Shown: in pieces, positions 7,179-12,480 of the stretch
How the letters are laid out: every line of letters starts with the position of its first letter
How positions within the stretch are numbered: position 1 is the stretch's first letter
Assembly (NCBI GenBank): GCA_002478575.1
Contig: DLOX01000108.1
Span: forward strand, 1 to 12,480
Direction of reading: 5' to 3'
Length of the DNA stretch: 12,480 bases
Origin: Sphingomonadales bacterium UBA7473
GTDB taxonomy: Bacteria; Pseudomonadota; Alphaproteobacteria; Sphingomonadales; Sphingomonadaceae
Program-made: the position numbers and the translations under genes
Notes under the pieces: generated by a model
The model's database searches: none
What the model was told of the DNA's origin: nothing
What the model saw: the letters and a program-made list of their open reading frames with translations, nothing else

Positions 7179-7275
7179 GCGAAGCCGAAGGGCACGTTCG
7201 AGCGAAGCCGAGAACCAACTCGACCTTTGAAAAAATCTCGGCTTTGCTCGATCTAATCCCTCGACTTCGCTCGGG
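7173..7275. repeat. Nested inverted repeat of four GAGCGAAGCCGAG-like units
   Basis: Four related units are arranged forward-forward-reverse-reverse. The outer arms are 7173-7192 and 7258-7275 (CCC-GAGCGAAG-YCGA-GGG with two indels and one mismatch). The inner arms are 7199-7213 and 7236-7250, where 14 of 15 positions are complementary and the other is a G-U pair. The inner loop is 22 bases and contains six A residues. The first unit supplies the stop codon of the GNAT gene. It fills most of the gap between the convergent GNAT and ssb genes and probably works as a bidirectional transcript end or mRNA-protecting structure, although no T-run follows the stem on either strand. Similar units recur in sphingomonad intergenic DNA as far as I recall; this was not checked. 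Confidence 0.65.
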
Positions 7276-7308
7276 ATGATCGGAAGTTATTCAAGACGTG
7301 CCCTGAAA

Positions 7309-7848
7309 TCAAAACGGAACGTCGTCGTCCAAATCTGAGTCAAACGGTCCTGACCGACCGCCGCCTGATCCGCCGCCACCGCCGAAGCTGCCTGTGTCAT
7401 TGCCCCAACCACCGCCAGAGCCGCCACCGGAGCCACCGCCGCGATTGCCACCATCATTGTAACCGCCGCCTGACGATCCACCGCCGCCGCCTTCATTGCG
7501 ACCACCAAGCAAGGTCAACTCACCGCGGAAGCGCTGAAGCACGACTTCGGTTGTGTAACGGTCGGCGCCATTTTGATCGGTCCATTTGCGCGTTTGCAAT
7601 TGGCCCTCCACATAGACGCTGGAGCCTTTGCGCAAATATTGCTTGGCGATCCGGCCGAGATTTTCGTTGAAAATCACAATATTGTGCCATTCGGTCTTGT
7701 CGCGCTTTTCGCCCGATTGCTTATCGTTCCAGCTTTCGGATGTGGCGATGGAAAAGCTGACCACCTCGCCACCATTATTCATGCTGCGCGCTTCAGGATC
7801 TTTGCCCAAATTGCCAACCAAAATGACTTTATTGACGCTGCCTGCCAC
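7309..7848 (-). CDS. ssb: Single-stranded DNA-binding protein
   Basis: Coats single-stranded DNA during replication, repair and recombination and recruits partner proteins through its C-terminal tip. The 179-residue product has an OB fold at 1-112 (SVNKVILVGNLGKDPE, SFSIATSESW, KTEWHNIVIF, YVEGQLQTRKW), then a glycine-rich low-complexity linker (119-168) and the acidic tail ending DDDVPF, a conservative variant of the E. coli DDDIPF tip. The start is GTG (complement of 7846-7848): it gives the expected N-terminus M-AGSVNKVIL and has a strong GGGAGG (complement of 7855-7860) six bases upstream. An in-frame ATG at 7872 lies upstream of that site and is unlikely. It sits 44 bases downstream of the M23 peptidase gene on the same strand and converges with the GNAT gene. 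Confidence 0.95.
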   Translation of the reverse strand: MAGSVNKVILVGNLGKDPEARSMNNGGEVVSFSIATSESWNDKQSGEKRDKTEWHNIVIFNENLGRIAKQYLRKGSSVYVEGQLQTRKWTDQNGADRYTTEVVLQRFRGELTLLGGRNEGGGGGSSGGGYNDGGNRGGGSGGGSGGGWGNDTGSFGGGGGSGGGRSGPFDSDLDDDVPF

Positions 7849-7892
7849 GCCGATCCTCCCTAAAGGGCCCATGCCCGCTGTGTGAGCCTGCC

Positions 7893-9392
7893 TTATCGGG
7901 CAGCGACAGGGATTTCAAGCAAGCGGGAAAGGCGATTGCGGAATGCCTGCAGCTCAGCGCCACTCAAGAGCGAGCTGCTTTCAAAATTGACCGTCCGCGG
8001 ATTCACCGCTTGGCCGTTGCGATAGACTTCAAAGTGAAGATGCGGCCCCGTCGACATGCCGGTTGAGCCCACATAGCCAATAACTTCGCCTTGCAGCACC
8101 CGCTCTCCGGGACGAACCGAAATGCGACTGAGATGCGAATAGCTTGATCCGAATTTCGGATTATGGGTCACGCGAATATGATTGCCATAGCCGCCATTGC
8201 GGCCAGCAAATGCAATCACGCCATCGGTCACAGCGCGGACTGGCGTTCCGGTCGGCGCACCAAAATCAACGCCCATATGCATTTTGGAATAGCCAAGGAT
8301 CGGGTGGAAGCGGCGCCCAAAGCCAGACGTTATCCGCCCGGCAACAGGCGAAGTCATGCCTTGCCGTTTCTGGCCAACGCCGGTTGCCTCAAACCATTCA
8401 GTATTGCCACCAATCGTCCATTGCAGCAGCTGGGTCTTGCGATTGCCGCGCGTCATGCCTGCGTAAAGCAGCTTGCCATGTTCAATCTCGCCGGTTTCGG
8501 CACGGGCTTGTTCAACAATGATGTCAAAGCGTGCGGCTGAATCGATATCCCGCTCGAAGGACAATTTGGACGCAATGGCTTTGATATAAGCCTCAACCGC
8601 TTTCGACGGAGCTCCCGCCGCACGGGCCGATCGATAAAGGCTGCCGCCGACAGCACCTTGGATGCGAAGCGGCGTGCGATCCACGGCGATTGGGATGCGC
8701 ACCAGATTCAACTGACTTCCGCTGCGTTGAACCATCAAAGACAGATCGATCCGCGCTCTCAGTTTCAATCCATCGAGAGGGCGCGGCACAGTGGGCTTAG
8801 CACGGCGGCCAAGCGTCAGATCAATGACAGTGCCTGGTTCAATTTCGCCAAGCGGCACTTCCTGCGAAATCAGTGCTGACACGCGCTTTGCATCGGATTG
8901 GCTGACCCCTGCCCGTTCAAGCACCCGGCCAAAACCATCGCCTTGGCCAAGCGTCGCAGTCAGCGACAGGACTGGGCGCTCTGGTGTGTCATTCAAAGGC
9001 GCAACCAGATCATTGGCGGCCATCCGCCGCCCCGTGTCTCCGCCCCAAGCCAAAGGCGCAATGCTTTGAGCGCGCTGCTCATCCCAAGCATTTCCCGTAA
9101 CGACAGGGGGAGCGTCTGCCACGAACGGTTTGTAAGTCGGGGCAAGCATGATTGTACCTGCGCAAAGCGCGGTGCAGGTGAACAGCCCACGCCACCAGCG
9201 CAGCGAGCCAATGTCCGTCCCCAGATCAGGCGCAATGTCCAGCTCATCCAGCCGAGACAAGCTGCTTTCGAAGCGCGATTTCCAGTCGCTTGGGATTTCA
9301 GGGAATGTTGCAGGCGCAGGGATGATCTGGCCAACAGACAATGCTGCCACGCCAGAGCCGCCATTCAGACCAAATTCGCTGCGTCTATACAA
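7893..9392 (-). CDS. M23 (LytM-type) zinc metallopeptidase, membrane-anchored
   Basis: A probable peptidoglycan DD-endopeptidase that cuts cross-link peptides in the periplasm during wall growth or division. Numbered from the TTG at 9392 (499 residues): a cytoplasmic N-terminus of about 60 residues, one membrane segment near 65-84, a linker, an OapA/LysM-like region (about 145-195) and an M23 domain (about 345-470). Zinc ligands are His372 and Asp376 in HMGVD and His453 in HLHF, with His451 as the usual second catalytic histidine, so the enzyme looks active. The open frame reaches a TTG at 9449, but those 19 codons are atypical for the gene (TTA, TCT, ACA, GTA) and no start has a clear Shine-Dalgarno sequence. 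TTG 9392 is my choice; GTG 9350 is also possible. The gene is divergent from the helicase gene and upstream of ssb. Confidence 0.9.
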   Translation of the reverse strand: MYRRSEFGLNGGSGVAALSVGQIIPAPATFPEIPSDWKSRFESSLSRLDELDIAPDLGTDIGSLRWWRGLFTCTALCAGTIMLAPTYKPFVADAPPVVTGNAWDEQRAQSIAPLAWGGDTGRRMAANDLVAPLNDTPERPVLSLTATLGQGDGFGRVLERAGVSQSDAKRVSALISQEVPLGEIEPGTVIDLTLGRRAKPTVPRPLDGLKLRARIDLSLMVQRSGSQLNLVRIPIAVDRTPLRIQGAVGGSLYRSARAAGAPSKAVEAYIKAIASKLSFERDIDSAARFDIIVEQARAETGEIEHGKLLYAGMTRGNRKTQLLQWTIGGNTEWFEATGVGQKRQGMTSPVAGRITSGFGRRFHPILGYSKMHMGVDFGAPTGTPVRAVTDGVIAFAGRNGGYGNHIRVTHNPKFGSSYSHLSRISVRPGERVLQGEVIGYVGSTGMSTGPHLHFEVYRNGQAVNPRTVNFESSSLLSGAELQAFRNRLSRLLEIPVAAR

Positions 9393-9513
9393 GTTGGTGT
9401 CGACCCGTTTTACTGCCCCGCATGTGTGAAGAGAAAAGGTTAAAGTCAAACTAAGAAATGGCGATGACAGCCGGATTGCGGCGATCCGTTCTGGTTATGG
9501 GGCTTTATGCCCC
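9393..9513. promoter_or_regulatory. Divergent upstream region with a start-codon hairpin
   Basis: This stretch must hold the promoters of both the M23 peptidase (leftward) and the helicase (rightward). No convincing -35/-10 pair was found on either strand. TTAA-N7-CTAA at 9440-9454 differs by one base from the alphaproteobacterial CtrA box TTAA-N7-TTAA. GGGGC (9499-9503) and GCCCC (9509-9513) form a hairpin whose loop and stem include the helicase ATG at 9507. All functions here are inferred. Confidence 0.3.
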
Positions 9514-12047
9514 TTGAAACCATGACGGGATCAAGCCAGATTCAAAATGTGAAGGACGCTCGCCCTCAGTTAAAGGCCGTTTTGGGCCCAACCAACACCG
9601 GCAAAACCCATTTGGCGGTGGAGCGGCTGTGTGCGCATTCGAGTGGGATCATCGGCTTTCCGTTAAGGCTGTTGGCGCGGGAAGTTTATGATCGGGTGGT
9701 CGCCATCAAAGGCCCCAAAGAAGTGGGCCTGATTACGGGTGAAGAGCGGATCATGCCGCCGGGCGCGCGCTGGTTGCTGTGCACGGCTGAGTCCATGCCG
9801 CTTGATCGCGAAGTGGCTTTCTTGGCGCTCGATGAAACACAATTGGGGGCGGATCGGGATCGCGGGCATGTGTTTACCGATCGACTGCTCCATGCCCGAG
9901 GACGCGAAGAAACAATGATCTTGGGCTCCGAAAGTCTGAAGCCTTTAGTGCGCAGCCTCTTGCCTGAAGCGGAAATTATCACTCGCCCCCGCTTCTCACG
10001 GCTAAGCTATGCCGGGCCAAAGAAACTGTCTCGCTTGCCACCGCGCACCGCCATCATCGCCTTTAGTGCGGACGATGTGTACGCCATTGCAGAGCTGATG
10101 CGTCGCCATTGCGGGGGTGCCGCGATTGTGATGGGCAATCTCTCCCCGCGCACCCGCAATGCCCAAGTCGCGCTCTATCAGTCCGGCGAAGTCGATTATA
10201 TCGTGGCGACTGACGCGATTGGCATGGGCCTGAATATGGATATCAGCCATGTCGCCTTTGCGGGGCTCGGCAAGTTTGATGGGCAAAAGCGCCGCCGCCT
10301 GATCATCCCAGAAATGGCGCAAATCGCGGGACGCGCCGGGCGACACCAGAAGGATGGCACGTTCGGCGTGGCGCTATCGCCCGGTGACAATCCCGAATTC
10401 ATCCAAGACGAGATTGATCGGATCGAAGAGCATCGCTTTCAGCCCCTAGGATCGCTTTACTGGCGCAATCGGGATTTGGACTATGCGTCCCCTGCGGATC
10501 TGCTGGCGTCGCTTGAGGAAAACCCACCTAGAGCCGAGCTTCGCCCTTCGCCGCTTGCAGATGACCATGCAGTGCTCCGCAATTTGGCCAATGACCCTGC
10601 GATTGCGCCTTTGGCCAACGGAGAGGCAGGCACAAGGCGGCTTTGGGAAGCGTGCGGCTTGCCGGACTTCCGCAGTACCGGCCCCGAGTTTCATGCCCGG
10701 TTGGTGGGGCGGCTGTTCACGCATCTCGCTGACGGAGCAATCCCAACCCAGATGATCGCGGATGATGTAGCGCGATTGGACAGCGTGCAGGGCAATATCG
10801 CCAGCCTATCCTCACGCCTTTCCGCGATCCGCACCTGGACCTATGTCGCCAACCGCGCTGACTGGGTGGAGGACCCTGTCCATTGGGCAGAGCGGGCGAG
10901 GAGCGTTGAAGAAAAGCTGTCCGATGCGCTTCACACGCAGCTGGTGGAACGCTTTGTTGACCGCAAAGCCTCCAAGATGCTCCGCGAACGGGGCAAAGCG
11001 GGTCGGGCCTCAGATTTGGAAGTCGCTGAGGATGGTACAGCATCGATCTTTGGCGAGCCCGTCGGTCGCATCACAGGCTTTCGCTTCGCCGCTGACCCGG
11101 CTGTGCGGAGTGGAGACAAGAAGAAATTCTTGACGGCAGCAGAGGCCATCCTGCCTGCGGAATGGCAGAAGCGGGCACTGGCTATGGTGGACGCGCCGGA
11201 CGAGGCCTTGGAGCTTGGTCTCAAGAGCGGGGAAGTCCCCGCCATCCTCTGGCGTGGCGGCCCCTTGGCGACCTTAGTGCGAGGCCGCGGGCTTTTGACG
11301 CCGGACCTTAAACTTGATCCTTCAGTTGCGCGGCTCGATGCGGTTCTAAGGGAGAAGGTGCGGCTGCGCGTGCAGAGCTTTGTTCGAGACGCCATTGCTC
11401 ATGTTCTTGCTCCGCTGGTGCGGATCAATGAAGCGGCTTTTTCGCCGTCAACCGCGCCTGCCCTCCGCGCGGTTCTGGCGCCTTTGGCGGAGGCAAGCGG
11501 TGTTCTGCCTCGGCCTGCTCTATCAGAGGGCCTTGCCGCGCTTGATCCCGACGCCCGAAAAACCATCCGCAGCCTTGGCATCACCGTCGGCAGTTTGATG
11601 CTGTTCCACCCTGGCCTTCTGAAGCCAGCGCCGATGCGGTTGAGGCTTGCGCTTTGCGCCATCCGGTCAGGCGAAAAGATGCCGCCTGTTCCCATGCTCG
11701 GCTTGTCGCTGCTTGATCGCCCGGCGCCTGATCTGGCGGCGGCTGCACTCATCGCCGGCTATTTCCCTTTTGATGGCCAAATGCTGCGGATCGATCTTCT
11801 CGAACGCATTGCGCTCAAAATCCATGAACAGCGGCAAGGCCACACGCCATTCTTGCCGGATGCCAAACTTGCCGCATCGATTGGCGTGGGCGGCGCGACC
11901 TTTGACCGGGTTCTCCGCGCGATCGGATTTGTGCCGGTGCAGGCCGAACAGGCGGGCCAATGGCGCTGGCGCGGGCTTCGTCACGCTGCCCCGATCGTAA
12001 GGACAGAAAAGCCGCGTCGCCGCAAACCCAATCGCAAGGCCATATGA
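9507..12047 (+). CDS. SUV3-like DExQ superfamily 2 RNA helicase
   Basis: An ATP-dependent RNA helicase related to mitochondrial SUV3, the degradosome helicase of mitochondria; a role in RNA turnover or ribosome metabolism is inferred. The 846-residue product has Walker A GPTNTGKT (27-34), IIGFPLRLLARE (48-59), LITGEERI (75-82), motif II DETQ (109-112, matching SUV3 DEIQ), GSESL (140-144), VATDAIGMGLNMDI (233-246) and motif VI QIAGRAGR (272-279). The C-terminal two-thirds (about 300-820) is less conserved and includes SUV3-type helical regions; the last residues (RRRKPNRK) are strongly basic and may bind RNA. The start at ATG 9507 has a GGGG four bases away but lies in a hairpin; ATG 9522 is an alternative that also keeps the whole core. 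It is followed ten bases later by the S4 gene and then fdxA, a recurrent alphaproteobacterial order. Confidence 0.9.
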   Translation: MPLETMTGSSQIQNVKDARPQLKAVLGPTNTGKTHLAVERLCAHSSGIIGFPLRLLAREVYDRVVAIKGPKEVGLITGEERIMPPGARWLLCTAESMPLDREVAFLALDETQLGADRDRGHVFTDRLLHARGREETMILGSESLKPLVRSLLPEAEIITRPRFSRLSYAGPKKLSRLPPRTAIIAFSADDVYAIAELMRRHCGGAAIVMGNLSPRTRNAQVALYQSGEVDYIVATDAIGMGLNMDISHVAFAGLGKFDGQKRRRLIIPEMAQIAGRAGRHQKDGTFGVALSPGDNPEFIQDEIDRIEEHRFQPLGSLYWRNRDLDYASPADLLASLEENPPRAELRPSPLADDHAVLRNLANDPAIAPLANGEAGTRRLWEACGLPDFRSTGPEFHARLVGRLFTHLADGAIPTQMIADDVARLDSVQGNIASLSSRLSAIRTWTYVANRADWVEDPVHWAERARSVEEKLSDALHTQLVERFVDRKASKMLRERGKAGRASDLEVAEDGTASIFGEPVGRITGFRFAADPAVRSGDKKKFLTAAEAILPAEWQKRALAMVDAPDEALELGLKSGEVPAILWRGGPLATLVRGRGLLTPDLKLDPSVARLDAVLREKVRLRVQSFVRDAIAHVLAPLVRINEAAFSPSTAPALRAVLAPLAEASGVLPRPALSEGLAALDPDARKTIRSLGITVGSLMLFHPGLLKPAPMRLRLALCAIRSGEKMPPVPMLGLSLLDRPAPDLAAAALIAGYFPFDGQMLRIDLLERIALKIHEQRQGHTPFLPDAKLAASIGVGGATFDRVLRAIGFVPVQAEQAGQWRWRGLRHAAPIVRTEKPRRRKPNRKAI

Positions 12048-12057
12048 AAGGGCTGAT

Positions 12058-12351
12058 GTGAAGGGTTTGCGGCTCGACAAATATCTCTGGTTTGCGCGCC
12101 TCGCCAAGTCCCGCACTTTGGCGCAAGAGATGATTGATGCCGGTCAAGTCCGGATGGACGGCGAGCGCCTGACCAATCGTCATGCCGAGGCGCGCGTAGG
12201 CCAAGTGCTGACGCTCACCATCCATGGCCGCTTTCGCGTGATCCGGGTGGAGCAGCTTCCGGCCCGGCGCGGCCCCGCGATAGAAGCACAATCATCCTAC
12301 ACAGAAATAGTAGCGCCCCAACCAATTGACGCCCGCAAATCATCGGATTAG
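12058..12351 (+). CDS. Small S4-domain RNA-binding protein, Hsp15-like
   Basis: A 97-residue protein consisting mainly of an S4 domain (residues 4-65): LRLDKYLWFARLAKSRTLAQEMIDAGQVRMDGE is the RNA-binding helix-turn pattern, followed by VGQVLTLTIHGRFRVIRV. E. coli Hsp15 (HslR) binds stalled 50S subunits carrying peptidyl-tRNA; the family match suggests a ribosome-related role, but the short form common in alphaproteobacteria is less studied. The start is GTG 12058 with AAAGGG (12047-12052) five bases upstream; TTG 12067 would trim three residues. It lies ten bases after the helicase stop, so the two are surely co-transcribed, which supports a joint role in RNA metabolism. A 5-codon reading frame overlaps its start. 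Confidence 0.9.
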   Translation: MKGLRLDKYLWFARLAKSRTLAQEMIDAGQVRMDGERLTNRHAEARVGQVLTLTIHGRFRVIRVEQLPARRGPAIEAQSSYTEIVAPQPIDARKSSD

Positions 12352-12385
12352 GCGTTAAGTCAGGATCAACAGAGGATTTCCCACC

Positions 12386-12480
12386 ATGACCTATGTCGTC
12401 ACCGAGGCCTGCATTAAGTGCAAATATATGGACTGTGTGGAAGTCTGCCCGGTGGATTGCTTCTATGAGGGCGAGAATAT
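12386..12480 (+). CDS. fdxA: 7Fe ferredoxin (3Fe-4S/4Fe-4S), 3' end outside window
   Basis: Only the first 31 full codons are present. They match the FdxA / Azotobacter ferredoxin I N-terminus: MTYVVTEACIKCKYMDC with VEVCPVDCFYEGEN after it. Cysteines at residues 9, 12, 17, 21 and 25 correspond to those that ligate the 3Fe-4S and 4Fe-4S clusters (the one at 12 is normally not a ligand). It is a small cytoplasmic electron carrier; its partner is not evident here. ATG 12386 has AGAGGA (12371-12376) nine bases upstream. It lies 34 bases after the S4 gene, in the usual helicase-S4-ferredoxin order; in many relatives a CarD-type regulator follows. Confidence 0.93.
   Translation, partial: MTYVVTEACIKCKYMDCVEVCPVDCFYEGEN

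Noticed and set aside
7360..7500. GGN-rich repetitive DNA resembling a microsatellite
   Set aside because: It encodes the glycine-rich linker of SSB, which is normal for the family.
8898..9443. 181-codon open frame on the plus strand opposite the M23 peptidase gene
   Set aside because: Shadow of the peptidase gene; its composition is basic and Cys-rich with no family features.
9426..9449. Minus-strand promoter with TTGACT as -35 upstream of the M23 gene
   Set aside because: No -10-like sequence occurs 16-18 bases downstream.
1..12480. Defence island, phage, mobile element or CRISPR
   Set aside because: All genes are recognisable housekeeping families with uniform composition; no transposase, integrase, spacer array or flanking direct repeats were seen.

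Overview
The window looks like chromosomal housekeeping DNA from an alphaproteobacterium, most likely a moderate-GC sphingomonad (Sphingomonadaceae, Sphingorhabdus- or Sphingopyxis-like). This is an inference from the protein flavour, the codon use, the SUV3-like helicase / S4 protein / 7Fe ferredoxin gene order, and GAGCGAAG-type intergenic repeats. I see no tRNA, rRNA, CRISPR array, insertion sequence, prophage or plasmid gene. No gap between genes exceeds about 130 bases.

Layout on the plus strand from the left: uracil-DNA glycosylase (5' end outside the window) overlaps methylthioadenosine phosphorylase by ATGA. After a 90-base gap rich in inverted repeats comes a large membrane c-di-GMP protein (six-helix membrane region, PAS, GGDEF, EAL, PilZ). 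A candidate terminator precedes a tightly linked trio: aspartate kinase lysC, a nitronate monooxygenase/FabK-like flavoprotein, and a GNAT acetyltransferase, each pair joined by a 4-base stop/start overlap. The trio ends in a nested inverted repeat that also separates it from the converging minus-strand genes.

On the minus strand an inner-membrane-anchored M23 (LytM) peptidase lies 44 bases upstream of ssb, and the two are probably co-transcribed. Divergent from the peptidase, on the plus strand, is a SUV3-like DExQ RNA helicase, then a small S4 RNA-binding (Hsp15-like) protein and the start of fdxA, which runs off the right edge. This last group is a gene order seen in many alphaproteobacteria.

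Functionally the window mixes DNA repair and replication (ung, ssb), purine/methionine salvage (mtnP), c-di-GMP signalling, aspartate-family amino acid synthesis (lysC), cell-wall remodelling (M23), and RNA handling (helicase, S4). I find no coherent undescribed system. The points most worth a second look are small-scale: two mutually exclusive hairpins over the ribosome binding site of the c-di-GMP gene, an internal start in lysC that would give a separate regulatory subunit, the PilZ domain fused to GGDEF-EAL, the nested repeat between convergent genes, and a hairpin around the helicase start codon.
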